DNA from: CBDHEY01 sp965262305
GTDB lineage: Bacteria; Pseudomonadota; Gammaproteobacteria; Pseudomonadales; Cellvibrionaceae
Direction of reading: 5' to 3'
Length of the DNA stretch: 64,000 bases
Assembly: GCA_965262305.1 (NCBI GenBank)
Contig: CBDHEY010000004.1
Coordinates: 930,001-994,000, forward strand
Shown here: positions 8,912 to 17,865 of the stretch, in pieces
How positions within the stretch are numbered: the stretch's first letter is position 1
How the letters are laid out: each line of letters starts with the position of its first letter
Position numbers and translations under genes: made by a program
The notes under the pieces: model-generated
The model's database searches: none
Told to the model about the DNA's origin: nothing
What the model saw: only the letters and a program-made list of their open reading frames with translations

Positions 8912-9449
8912 TTCTTTTTGATAGTTCCTTGCTAACCACTTATTTTCGGTGAAAGGGGCTATATATTTGTGTGTAACCTATAACCCCCTATAAAAAACGT
9001 TGGTTTTGTTAAAAATGGATTTTTTGTATGCCAATCTAGCCAAATTTTCATGTCTATTATCGTCCTACCTTGCAAAGCATGTCGCAGTGTCTTCGGTAGT
9101 TCGGTATTCGCACTTCTGATTTGTTAATCTCTTAAGCATCTTGATCAAGGTGGTTAATACTTTTAATGCGCGGTCGCTGAGTTGGATTTATGTACGCGAT
9201 ATTGACGCTGTATCTCGTCTCAAGTCATTTTTATCTGAAAAGGTTAACTGATTCACGCTGGAGATCTAAAAATTTTGAATTTATTCCCAAAAGGAATAAT
9301 AAAAACTATTTAAAATTTCAATATTGTTATTGACTTATTTGTTTGAATAAAAAAAGATCAAAATAGCTTGATAAAGTGTTACCGTGTGATACAATTTGTG
9401 TATGTTGAGATTTTAAGTAACATTTTTATTTAAGAGAGATATTGATATT
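8912..9449. other. 538-bp intergenic region, nothing recognised
   Basis: This stretch is AT-rich with short homopolymer runs. No open frame with a plausible start, no strong hairpin and no RNA motif was recognised. The last 150 bases probably hold the promoter of the SemiSWEET gene. Confidence 0.6.
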
Positions 9450-9710
9450 ATGAATGAATACATAGGTTTGATTGCTGCATTTTTAACCACTTTTGCTTTT
9501 TTCCCGCAAGCTCTGAGAGTCATAAAAACGCGTTCCACAGGGGATTTATCTCCTGCAATGTATAGCTCTTTTTGGTTAGGGGTTGTTTTATGGTTGGTAT
9601 ACGGGATTTCTCGTGGTGATATCGCACTGATATTTGCGAATTCAATTACATCTGTTTTAGCTGGAATCGTGCTTTATTTTGTACTGTATAATAAATTTAG
9701 ATCAGCGTAG
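9450..9710 (+). CDS. SemiSWEET sugar transporter (PQ-loop, MtN3 family)
   Basis: 86 residues forming a single three-helix bundle (about 4-22, 38-58, 62-82), the size of bacterial SemiSWEETs, which dimerise to make a sugar facilitator in the inner membrane. The diagnostic Pro-Gln pair is at 19-20 (FAFFPQALRVIKTRSTGDLS), followed by the conserved KTRSTGDLS loop, and the helix-2 WLVYG motif is present. It stands alone, with no sugar-metabolism neighbour. The sugar is unknown. Confidence 0.92.
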   Translation: MNEYIGLIAAFLTTFAFFPQALRVIKTRSTGDLSPAMYSSFWLGVVLWLVYGISRGDIALIFANSITSVLAGIVLYFVLYNKFRSA

Positions 9711-9808
9711 TGTTTATTTAAAGGTTTGGAATACGATTAAAGTTGTTGACTGGTATTTGGTGAATTAATGGAAAAGTTTTTCATGAGTGTTAATTTTTGA
9801 TTATTATG

Positions 9809-10921
9809 TTAAATAACACCATTCTGTAATTCCTTTCTAATCATATGGTTGAAACATTGAACCCAGAGCCCATCAAAAATTGAGTTAATTCCAGCGTTAA
9901 TTTGAGATACAGCACGTACCACTGATTTTCTTTCAGTTTTGCTCACACCGCCATTTGTCATATCGAAAAAAGCATCCAAGATTAAAAGTATTTTAGCTCC
10001 AGGATGGATGTCTTGATCTTTAACACCGTTAGGGTAACCGCTACCGTTAACATGCTCTTGGTGTTGTAACACTATTCGTGCGGCTTCTTCCCAGCCCGGA
10101 ATTTTTTCCAGATGGTTCGATGCTATCACCGGGTGCAAATGCAATAGCTCGATTTCTTTGTTACTTAATTCTTTGCCAGGTTTAAAAATTTTCTCTGGTA
10201 AATAAGCATGCCCAATGTCGTGCATATAAATAGCCGCACTGAGTTGTTCATAATTTACCGGTTTTCCTCCGATAACATTAATTTTGTGTGCCCACTCGAA
10301 TAGTTGAATGCTGCGGTTGTTCCAGGAAGGATGCGTGCGTTCGGTTAAAACACACAATTCCTGGAAAAAAAACAAATCGTTTTGTCTTTTTTTATCATCG
10401 ATGATTAAGCAGAGTTGCTGGCTAATTTCATCCGCAGATAAATTGCCACTAGGGTATTGGTGATCCCTCTTGGGATTAACACCTGATGACATAATTTCAA
10501 TAAGCTTGTTTGCTTCTTCGTCCACATTTTCTGAAGAAGCGATGCCAATTTCGTGAAACAGAGAGATAAACTCTTCCTCTCGAAGATTATCCAGTTGTTC
10601 ATCGCAGAGATCCCTTTTGTGGATATCGTATAGTCGATCCATCCCCAGCTGAATACAATTGCGAATAGGTAGAGAGATGGAGTATTTTGCCGATCTAAGT
10701 GATTCTGCGATCTCCTCAATAGAATGTGTAAAGTTTACTATCTCCATCAATCCGCATATTCCTGCATTACCCTTTATTGTATGAATTGATCTAAACAAAT
10801 CTCTTAAAAGATCTTCTTTGGGATTTTCGAGAATAATGGACAGTACAGATTCAATTGCATCGTATAGATCTTGGAAAGCATCCATCAGTTCTTGCTTTGT
10901 ATTGGCGTCCAGTTCAACCAT
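9809..10921 (-). CDS. HPt-HD-GYP protein, probable c-di-GMP phosphodiesterase
   Basis: 370 residues, cytoplasmic. The N-terminal HPt domain (about 1-105) has the phosphorylatable His in SIHTIKGNAGI (H47). The C-terminal HD-GYP domain (about 185-360) carries HDIGHAYLPEKIF (HD at 234-235), a downstream His in HLHPV, and HQEHVNGSGYP (GYP at 295-297). HD-GYP enzymes hydrolyse c-di-GMP to pGpG or GMP. The fusion implies that phosphotransfer from a receiver or kinase controls the activity. HD-GYP proteins usually carry a receiver domain, so an N-terminal HPt is uncommon. It lies 246 bases downstream of the membrane kinase on the same strand. Confidence 0.87.
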   Translation of the reverse strand: MVELDANTKQELMDAFQDLYDAIESVLSIILENPKEDLLRDLFRSIHTIKGNAGICGLMEIVNFTHSIEEIAESLRSAKYSISLPIRNCIQLGMDRLYDIHKRDLCDEQLDNLREEEFISLFHEIGIASSENVDEEANKLIEIMSSGVNPKRDHQYPSGNLSADEISQQLCLIIDDKKRQNDLFFFQELCVLTERTHPSWNNRSIQLFEWAHKINVIGGKPVNYEQLSAAIYMHDIGHAYLPEKIFKPGKELSNKEIELLHLHPVIASNHLEKIPGWEEAARIVLQHQEHVNGSGYPNGVKDQDIHPGAKILLILDAFFDMTNGGVSKTERKSVVRAVSQINAGINSIFDGLWVQCFNHMIRKELQNGVI

Positions 10922-11167
10922 TATTCGCTACTCGAAAAGTGTTAATAGATAAGCTTAATTCTAGTTTAATATTTGATTTGTGACTAAATTACATAAAATT
11001 AAAATTCATATTAATTTGTGTAGCAAAAGTCAATCTAGCGAAACTGAAAAAATATACTAGTAAGGTGTTAAATATGAATGTATAACGATGGCGGTATATT
11101 AAAGATTGAGACAAGAGAACATTGATTTTTTAAATTTTCTTGGAAAATCCAATCGAAGAAGGTTGAT

Positions 11168-12550
11168 TTAGTTTTCTTGCATATACGGAATGGAAAAGTA
11201 AAAGCTGGCTCCTTCACCCTCGTTAGATTCTAACCAGATTTTTCCTCCAAGGTTTTCAAGAATTTTTACGCAGATAGCCAGCCCTATTCCAGAGCCTTCA
11301 TACTTATCTCTAGCATGGAGTCTTCTAAACGCTTCGAAAACTTTCATATGATATTTTTCATCAATACCAATTCCATTATCGGACACACAGAAAACCCATT
11401 GTTTTTCTTCTGATTCTGCAGTTATTTTGATATTGGGTTTGTTATCTTCTAGTTGATATTTGAGTGAATTTGATATGAGGTTTTGAAGTAGTTGGACAAT
11501 TAGTACTTGATTTCCAGTGATGGTAGGCAAGTCAGCATATTCGATGGAGGCGTGTTTTTTTTCTATGGTTGAATCTAGATTTTTTAACGCAGATGAAACT
11601 GCTTGATTCATGTCAATGCTTTCAGTGAAGTCAGCTTCATGATCTACGCGAGTATAGCTTAGTAAATCGTCCAGTAATCCTTGCATGCGCCGACCAGAAT
11701 TTAATATGAAGTTAAAATAACGCTCTGTTTTAGTATCGAATTTATTCTTTAAATTATTCTCGATTAAACCGGTATAGCTCATAATGTTTCGTAGGGGTTC
11801 TCGAAGATCATGAGACGATATATAAGCAAAACGCTCCAATTGTTCGTTTTTCGACGATAGCTTATCAATAGATTTGTCCAAATTCTTATGGGATGTTTCA
11901 ACCCGGCTGAGCATTTCATTAATGGCATCGACAATATTTTCGAGATTGTCATTGTTTTTTTTAGTTCGATTTAGAGTTAGTTTATCTTGGTTGATAAAAC
12001 CTTCTCGCTCACTTAAAAACTTACTTATTTTTTGGAGATGACGGCCAACCATAAAGTAAAACAAAAAAAGTAGTGTAAAGCTAACAAAGAAAGTTTTTAT
12101 AGAATTGGTGATCACGATAACCCAAATGTTCTTCCATAACCGATCTTTGGCCGACTTTTTTGAAACTTCAATTTCAAGTTGCCCTAGAGGTGTGATTTCA
12201 GAGCCATCTTTGTAGTGAAGTTCAAAAAGACGATTTAGTGTATCGTGGGATTTCTCACCTCGAGTGAAATTTTGTCCGGTATTTGTCGTTATGTGAATGT
12301 ATTTGATATCTGGTTGTTGTTGCACCCCGTCAAGAACAACTTCGAGTTGAGGAAAATTAAAAAACCAAATGCTCTTCTCTATACTGGCTTTAAAACCCGT
12401 TTCGACATAATCGAAATTAGAATTTAATAGTTTTACATCTTCACTATATCGAAGATATATTTGAATTCCTGATGTAACCAAACTAAACATAGTGCTTATT
12501 AAGATAACAGCTGCTATCAATCGTTTGGCTAGGCGATCACTCGAAAACAT
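11168..12550 (-). CDS. membrane sensor histidine kinase
   Basis: 460 residues. Transmembrane helix 10-32, periplasmic sensor region (about 33-145), second transmembrane helix (about 147-167), a charged HAMP/coiled-coil linker, HisKA domain with SSHDLREPLRNIMSY, and HATPase domain with NLISNSLKY, VSDNGIGID and GSGIGLAIC. The HDLREPLR form is typical of kinases that pair with Rcp1-type lone receivers. The periplasmic binding protein gene ends 25 bases upstream, so the two probably form an operon in which the soluble protein may present a ligand to the sensor. The downstream HPt-HD-GYP gene may be an output. Confidence 0.9.
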   Translation of the reverse strand: MFSSDRLAKRLIAAVILISTMFSLVTSGIQIYLRYSEDVKLLNSNFDYVETGFKASIEKSIWFFNFPQLEVVLDGVQQQPDIKYIHITTNTGQNFTRGEKSHDTLNRLFELHYKDGSEITPLGQLEIEVSKKSAKDRLWKNIWVIVITNSIKTFFVSFTLLFLFYFMVGRHLQKISKFLSEREGFINQDKLTLNRTKKNNDNLENIVDAINEMLSRVETSHKNLDKSIDKLSSKNEQLERFAYISSHDLREPLRNIMSYTGLIENNLKNKFDTKTERYFNFILNSGRRMQGLLDDLLSYTRVDHEADFTESIDMNQAVSSALKNLDSTIEKKHASIEYADLPTITGNQVLIVQLLQNLISNSLKYQLEDNKPNIKITAESEEKQWVFCVSDNGIGIDEKYHMKVFEAFRRLHARDKYEGSGIGLAICVKILENLGGKIWLESNEGEGASFYFSIPYMQEN

Positions 12551-12575
12551 CGATTATAGTTCTACTGAGTTGGGC

Positions 12576-13310
12576 TTATTTATGTGCTTTAAGTAGTTTG
12601 TGATAACTTCCATCCTTCTTCATTAATCGTAATGTCTTAGCGAAATCATCAATGATTTTTTTGTGGTTTTTAAGCTGGTTATTAACCGCCATATAGAGAG
12701 GTTGGGTCGTTAATTTTTTTGGTATGTATTCGAGATCGCTCTTCACTTCTTTGGCGTCATTTTCTATTGTGTATTTTAATACATCGATACTATCTAGAGT
12801 GATATCAGCTCTCCCAAATGCCACTAACTGAATGCATTGCAGTGTCGTGGTTGCTACGACTTTGTTCAAGTAGTTAGCTTGATCGAATTCTGGCTCGTAT
12901 AAAAAACCATCCCCAACAGCGATTTTATAAGGTCTTAGTGAATCCAAGTCTTTGTAAGATATGTTGCTGCCTTTTTTCTTAACAAATACGATATCTGTAT
13001 CATAGTAGGAGTCACTATAATCCATATAGGGCAATAACTCTTCACTATAAAAAAGGCTGCCAATTATATCGAATTCACCATTTTTTGAGCCATGCATAAT
13101 TCTTGCCCAAGGCAATATTTTAATATCGATCTCATAACCGGCTTTTTCTAGCACAGTTTTTATAATATGGGGGGATATTCCTTTATTAGGCAGCCTTTCC
13201 CCAGAAAATGGTGGCCACTCATCTGCTACGACAACGAGTTTTTCTGCAAGAGCAACAGTGTTTAGAAAAGAAAATAAAACGGCTAACAATAGCTTGAATT
13301 TATTGGGCAT
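12576..13310 (-). CDS. periplasmic substrate-binding protein (SBP_bac_3 type)
   Basis: About 244 residues from the ATG at 13310, chosen over 13388 because AGAGG lies about 7 bases upstream and a signal peptide (MPNKFKLLLAVLFSFLNTVALA) follows directly. The mature part is a two-lobe solute-binding fold of the amino-acid type: VVADEWPPFSG at the start, GEFDIIGSLFYSEELLPYMDYS in lobe 1, and GRADITLDSIDVLKY in lobe 2. No ABC permease or ATPase genes are nearby; the next gene is a membrane histidine kinase, suggesting a signalling role rather than transport. The ligand is unknown. Confidence 0.85.
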   Translation of the reverse strand: MPNKFKLLLAVLFSFLNTVALAEKLVVVADEWPPFSGERLPNKGISPHIIKTVLEKAGYEIDIKILPWARIMHGSKNGEFDIIGSLFYSEELLPYMDYSDSYYDTDIVFVKKKGSNISYKDLDSLRPYKIAVGDGFLYEPEFDQANYLNKVVATTTLQCIQLVAFGRADITLDSIDVLKYTIENDAKEVKSDLEYIPKKLTTQPLYMAVNNQLKNHKKIIDDFAKTLRLMKKDGSYHKLLKAHK

Positions 13311-13504
13311 TAATAGGCCTCTACTTTTTTGTTTAGGATGTGCTTTGTAACCTAAAGGTTTTGAAAGGTTACTGAATTTTTTTACCAATCTAGTATCTAT
13401 AATTGTCTTATGAGTATTTGAATTATAGATGTTTTCAGTATAAGTCTAATCGTGGATAATAAACGAATAATTATTAATGCTGTAAAAAGAGATGCACATT
13501 AAAT

Positions 13505-13939
13505 ATGGAACCGATCAAAGTATTGCTCGTGGAAGATAATCTGGCTGACATTGAATTGACTGAAATGGCACTAAAAAGTGGTAAAATTCTGAATGAGGTA
13601 TATACAGTTACCGATGGCGAAGCTGCTTTAGAATTTTTGAACAAGCAAGGCGACTATGTCGATAGTCCCACGCCAGATATGATATTACTGGATCTTAACC
13701 TGCCAAAATTAGATGGTAGAGAAATTCTGGCTGAAATTAAATCTACTGATCGCCTAAGTTGCATACCCGTCGTCGTTTTGTCTAGTTCGCAAGCCGCTTC
13801 TGATATACAAGCCATGTATAAATTGAATGCAAACTGTTTCGTATCTAAACCGGTTGAGCTAAATGACTTCATGTCAGTTGTACTTTCTATTCAAGATTTC
13901 TGGTTCAGTATCGTAAAGCTGCCCAATATGTCTGGTTAG
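13505..13939 (+). CDS. single-domain response regulator (Rcp1-like)
   Basis: 144 residues consisting only of a receiver domain: acidic cluster VEDN, phosphoacceptor Asp in MILLDLNLPKLDGREIL, Ser in VVLSSSQA and Lys in VSKPVEL. The long insert before the Asp and the LPKLDG motif are typical of Rcp1-type receivers that serve phytochrome-like and HDLREPL-type kinases. With no output domain it probably shuttles phosphate, possibly to the HPt of the nearby HD-GYP protein. It is divergent from the binding protein/kinase operon. Confidence 0.92.
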   Translation: MEPIKVLLVEDNLADIELTEMALKSGKILNEVYTVTDGEAALEFLNKQGDYVDSPTPDMILLDLNLPKLDGREILAEIKSTDRLSCIPVVVLSSSQAASDIQAMYKLNANCFVSKPVELNDFMSVVLSIQDFWFSIVKLPNMSG

Positions 13940-13948
13940 ATATAATTT

Positions 13949-15685
13949 TTAATGGGATTTATAGAAATCGATTACATTTGAACCGTGCATTGGTTTCGCA
14001 TAACCATAACCCTGAAGAAAATCGACACCTAATTGAATTATAAAGTCAAATTCTTCCCTTCTTTCTATTCCTTCTGCAACTACCTCCATGTCAAGCCTAT
14101 GAGCCATTTCCACAATACCTGCAGTTAAAGCTTGGTTTCGTTCGTTTTTGTCTATCCCGTCAATGAGTATGCGATCTAGTTTGAGTATGTCGATCGGGAG
14201 ATCGAGTAAGTGAGTAATGGATGAGTAACCACTGCCAAAGTCATCCAAGGCAAACTGGACACCTAGCTTTCTAAGCTCTTCGATATGTCTTGCACAAGAT
14301 TCTGCATTTTGAATTATTTGGCGCTCTGTTATTTCAAGACAAATTTTTTCCGGTGGGATTTTGTTGTTTCTTAACCACCTTACTAAGAGCGGACAAAACG
14401 CTGGGTTACTGAGTTGCATAGCGCAAATATTAATAGAAACTTGTCCAATCTTTAAATTTTCTTTTTCTAAAGCTACTAGTAGTTCCGAGGAATCAGAAAC
14501 CGCTAATTCAGTAATAGTATTTATCAATGGTGAAGATTCGGCCACCGGTATAAATTCTGTTGGACTTACCCAGTTTAACGTCGGTGAGTGCCAACGCATT
14601 AGGGCTTCAATATGAATAATTTCTGGTTTGGCTTGGGAAAAAATGGGTTGAAACCAGGTTTCAAATTCGCCTTTTTCTAAACCTTGCGGCATTTCTCTTT
14701 CAATTCTTTGTCTTCGAGAAAAACGTTCGGCCATCTGAGAAGTATAAAAGCATGTTGTTGATTTTAAATTACGTTTCGCTTCATACATTGCTCGATCCGC
14801 TTGTTTAATCAGTTCGTCGAGATCTGCTGCGTCGGGAAAATAGGCGACACCAATTGACGGTGACGAAATTATCTCTCGTTGTTCAAGGTTAAAAGGTTGG
14901 CTAAAGCTCTGATTAATTCGCTTAACGAGTGGGTAGACCTCATCTGGTGTTGACAGCATATCTGTTAGGATAACAAACTCGTCGCCTCCTATTCTGGCTA
15001 AGATATCAGAAGTGCGCACTACAAGGGATAAGCGCTTTGCTACTTGGCGTAATAGCTCGTCGCCTATAAAGTGTCCGTAGGTATCATTTACCCGTTTAAA
15101 ATTGTCTAGATCAAAGTAAAGCAATGAGCAAATGGAGTGACTTCTGCTCGCTCGATTGAGCATATGTTTGGCCGCGTCATTAAAATATGCTCGGTTTGGT
15201 AACCCTGTAAGGTTATCGTATTTTGCAATGGTTTCTAGTTGAGAATTTTGTGTCGCCGCCTGATTTAAAGCTTCCCTAAGTTGAATTTCAATTTGTTTAC
15301 GTTCACACGCATAGCGCAGGCTTCGAGCGAGTAAATCAGGATTGACGATGTTTTTTGGTAGGTAGTCTTGTGCGCCTTCGTGTAAAGAATCCACTGCCAG
15401 CTCCATATCTTTTTGTCCCGTTAAAACGATAATGGGAAGAGTTGGATGGGTTTCAACGAGCTGGCTGACATTTTTTATACCTGATTTATCAGGTAAGTTC
15501 ATGTCTAGAATTAGGGCATCAAAAGTATTTTTAGATAATGCATCGATAATTTTTTCGAATCGATCTACACAATGTATATGTTGTTTTCCGTTAAACGCAA
15601 TTTCGAGCATTTCTGAAAATAGCTCTGCATCGGCCGGATTATCTTCAGCCATTAAAAAATGCATTTCTGCTTTAACCATTTTCAT
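13949..15685 (-). CDS. REC-GGDEF-EAL c-di-GMP enzyme
   Basis: 578 residues. Receiver domain (about 1-125, Asp in ALILDMNLPDKSG), short coiled linker, GGDEF domain (about 155-315) and EAL domain (about 330-575), with no membrane segment. The GGDEF active site is intact (ARIGGDEF) and an RxxD inhibitory site (RTSD) precedes it at the standard distance, so the cyclase can be product-inhibited. The EAL residues are also all present (IEALMRW, NICAMQL, EITE, DDFGSGYSS, KLD, AEGIE). It may act as cyclase or phosphodiesterase, depending on phosphorylation. The soluble kinase 71 bases upstream on the same strand is a likely phosphate donor. Confidence 0.92.
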   Translation of the reverse strand: MKMVKAEMHFLMAEDNPADAELFSEMLEIAFNGKQHIHCVDRFEKIIDALSKNTFDALILDMNLPDKSGIKNVSQLVETHPTLPIIVLTGQKDMELAVDSLHEGAQDYLPKNIVNPDLLARSLRYACERKQIEIQLREALNQAATQNSQLETIAKYDNLTGLPNRAYFNDAAKHMLNRASRSHSICSLLYFDLDNFKRVNDTYGHFIGDELLRQVAKRLSLVVRTSDILARIGGDEFVILTDMLSTPDEVYPLVKRINQSFSQPFNLEQREIISSPSIGVAYFPDAADLDELIKQADRAMYEAKRNLKSTTCFYTSQMAERFSRRQRIEREMPQGLEKGEFETWFQPIFSQAKPEIIHIEALMRWHSPTLNWVSPTEFIPVAESSPLINTITELAVSDSSELLVALEKENLKIGQVSINICAMQLSNPAFCPLLVRWLRNNKIPPEKICLEITERQIIQNAESCARHIEELRKLGVQFALDDFGSGYSSITHLLDLPIDILKLDRILIDGIDKNERNQALTAGIVEMAHRLDMEVVAEGIERREEFDFIIQLGVDFLQGYGYAKPMHGSNVIDFYKSH

Positions 15686-15756
15686 TGCTTGCGAAGACTT
15701 TGTTACAACGTACTTAGCGTAGGCTTTGAGTATTTTGATGGATTATAACGTCAATA

Positions 15757-16440
15757 TTAAACTTTCTTACTAAAAACAACTTTTAACCCACCTAGTGACG
15801 ATAGTTCAAAATTTACGTATCCGCAATGTTGTTTGGCAATTTCATTGCAGTAGCTTAATCCCATACCTAACCCTGGATATTCCTCTTCAGAATGTAATCT
15901 TTTAAATGGAAGAACAATGTCTTTGTAGTGTTTCTCGGAAACCCCAATTCCATTATCTTCGATACTGATTTCTATGGAATGATCGGTTTGAGAAAGATTA
16001 AACATAATTCGGGGAGGCTGTAGATCGCTAGTCTTTTGGTAAAGAAGTGCATTTTCTAGCACAGAAGCAAAGTATAAATACCATTGATCTTCATCACCTA
16101 AAAATGTATCAATGTTATTTTTTATATCAATTTTTGCGTTAAGTTTTTCTGTTGTTGCTTTTCGAGTATAGAGAACACGATCAAGTGTGTCTTTGATATT
16201 AAAGACTTTTTCGTCTTTTTTATGTGTGCTTAAACGAGAGTATTTTAGAAGACTATCCAGCATCTCTTGAGCTTTTAAGCCACCATTTAAAATAAATTCA
16301 AACCAATAGGCCTCTTTCTCATCGAGCTTTTCTTTTAGTCTTGGAGAAAGCAGTTGGGAAAACTGCACTACAGCACGAATTGGAGCACCGAGATCATGAG
16401 AGATCGCGTAGATGATCTTTTTTTGAAACTCGTTATCCAT
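15757..16440 (-). CDS. soluble histidine kinase core without sensor domain
   Basis: 227 residues made only of a dimerisation/His domain (AISHDLGAPIRAVVQFSQLL) and an HATPase domain (DNGIGV, GLGMGLSYCNEIA). There is no sensor, HAMP or membrane segment. The HDLGAPIRA His box varies from the common HDLRTPL but keeps His, Asp and Pro. The N-box is also unusual (ENALLYQ). No clear Shine-Dalgarno precedes the ATG. It lies directly upstream of the REC-GGDEF-EAL gene on the same strand, so the pair probably works together. The input must come from a partner protein. Confidence 0.85.
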   Translation of the reverse strand: MDNEFQKKIIYAISHDLGAPIRAVVQFSQLLSPRLKEKLDEKEAYWFEFILNGGLKAQEMLDSLLKYSRLSTHKKDEKVFNIKDTLDRVLYTRKATTEKLNAKIDIKNNIDTFLGDEDQWYLYFASVLENALLYQKTSDLQPPRIMFNLSQTDHSIEISIEDNGIGVSEKHYKDIVLPFKRLHSEEEYPGLGMGLSYCNEIAKQHCGYVNFELSSLGGLKVVFSKKV

Positions 16441-16668
16441 CGGTTTAAATCATTCGCTAGGAAAGTATTTTTATTATAGCTTATCGAGGTTTTGTCTGGC
16501 GGAAATAGCAAGTCGAAAATCTGGCTATTAGGATTTTGGAATAATGAATTACAAAATTAGAACATATAAAACAAATATCAGCGTTAAATCAAAGGCGAAT
16601 GGAAAATCTTTTCTTAGGCTTCTATTGTTTATGTGAAAGCGTAAAATCACTAAATATCCAAATATTAA

Positions 16669-17826
16669 ATGCAGCCGACACCAAAATCTACTAAGGATGT
16701 TTCTTTTTCTGGTAGCGAAGCGACCAATATCAGTCTGGTTGTTTTGGATGACAATGCCGCAGATCTCGAATATATTCAAAGTATTTTAGATGAGGTCGCC
16801 CACACGAGTTACGCTACTTACTGCTTTAAAAATATAAAAGATACTTTGGATTTTATTGTTAATTCAGATGAAAAAATCGATTGCTGTTTAGTGGATTATT
16901 CTCTGAATGGGGAAACCGCATTTGATTTTGTTTTAAAGCTTAAATCTTCGGTTAATGTTATCCCTCCCGTTGTAGTGATGACCGGGGCTTATAATCAAGA
17001 AGTAGACGAACGTTTAATGTATTCTGGTATTCATGATTATTGGAATAAAAACGAATTAAATACTGCGACTTTAGAACGATGTATTCGTTATTCCATTCAC
17101 AGATATCAAAATTTTCAAAAAAAACAAAAAGAAAGCGAATACAAATCACAACACCTAGCACAAATTTGTCATGAACTTAAAAACCCACTTAATGCGATAT
17201 TAGGGTTTTCTAAATATGCCCAACAAAGGTGGAATGTTGCCGAAACCGAACAGCAGCGAACGAGAATTGAGGAGAGTTTTAATGGCGTTCTTAGTAATTG
17301 CTCGCATCTTAGTTCTATATTGGATGAGTTACTAAATGTGTCGGAGATAGAATCCGGAAATGCGTCTTTAAGGTTAAGCGAGTTTGAACTTTTTCCTTTT
17401 TTGGAAGAAATAGTGAAAAGTCATTTATCATTTGCTGAAAGTAGAGGCATTGGACTCAAATTTAGCGCTAAATCTCAACAGACAATATGCGCAGACAAAA
17501 AAAGATTGAAACAAATTGTGTCTAATCTCGTGAGTAATGCTATCAAGTATTCCGATCATGGGTTAGTCAGTGTGACAACTTTGATATTGGACGGAAACTC
17601 GATCATGTTTAATGTTGAAGATAATGGAATTGGTATAAATGAGAAAGATCTTGAAAGGATCTTTGTTGATTATGTTACGGTCCACAATAATGAAGAAAGA
17701 GACGTAGATAGTACAGGATTAGGTTTGCCGATTGTTAAAAAATTGGTTGAGCTCCATGGAGGCTCTATTACTGTAGAAAGTCAAATCGGAATTGGTTCCA
17801 GTTTTAAAGTAGTAATACCGCAATAA
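16669..17826 (+). CDS. REC-histidine kinase (receiver at N-terminus)
   Basis: 385 residues, soluble. N-terminal receiver (about 20-140) with LDDN acidic pair, Asp in CLVDYSLNGE, Thr in VMTGA and Lys in WNKNEL; then HisKA (ICHELKNPLNAILGF) and HATPase (LVSNAIKYS, VEDNGIGIN, STGLGLPIV). Receiver-first kinases sit inside phosphorelays, where the receiver takes phosphate from an upstream kinase and modulates the kinase activity. It is divergent from the soluble kinase gene and is the right edge of the signalling block. No output domain is present. Confidence 0.9.
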   Translation: MQPTPKSTKDVSFSGSEATNISLVVLDDNAADLEYIQSILDEVAHTSYATYCFKNIKDTLDFIVNSDEKIDCCLVDYSLNGETAFDFVLKLKSSVNVIPPVVVMTGAYNQEVDERLMYSGIHDYWNKNELNTATLERCIRYSIHRYQNFQKKQKESEYKSQHLAQICHELKNPLNAILGFSKYAQQRWNVAETEQQRTRIEESFNGVLSNCSHLSSILDELLNVSEIESGNASLRLSEFELFPFLEEIVKSHLSFAESRGIGLKFSAKSQQTICADKKRLKQIVSNLVSNAIKYSDHGLVSVTTLILDGNSIMFNVEDNGIGINEKDLERIFVDYVTVHNNEERDVDSTGLGLPIVKKLVELHGGSITVESQIGIGSSFKVVIPQ

Positions 17827-17827
17827 A

Positions 17828-17854
17828 AAGATCAAGGCCAAAGGCCTTGATCTT
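17828..17854. terminator. intrinsic terminator, 12-bp perfect stem
   Basis: The 12-bp perfect stem AAGATCAAGGCC/GGCCTTGATCTT encloses a three-base loop. The T-run follows it on the minus strand, so it mainly ends the spondin-domain transcript, although it starts only 1 base after the stop of the plus-strand kinase. Confidence 0.85.
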
Positions 17855-17865
17855 CGAATACAAAC

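Noticed and set aside
8912..9449. Possible small RNA or tRNA in the long spacer
   Set aside because: No cloverleaf, promoter-terminator pair or conserved RNA motif could be traced.
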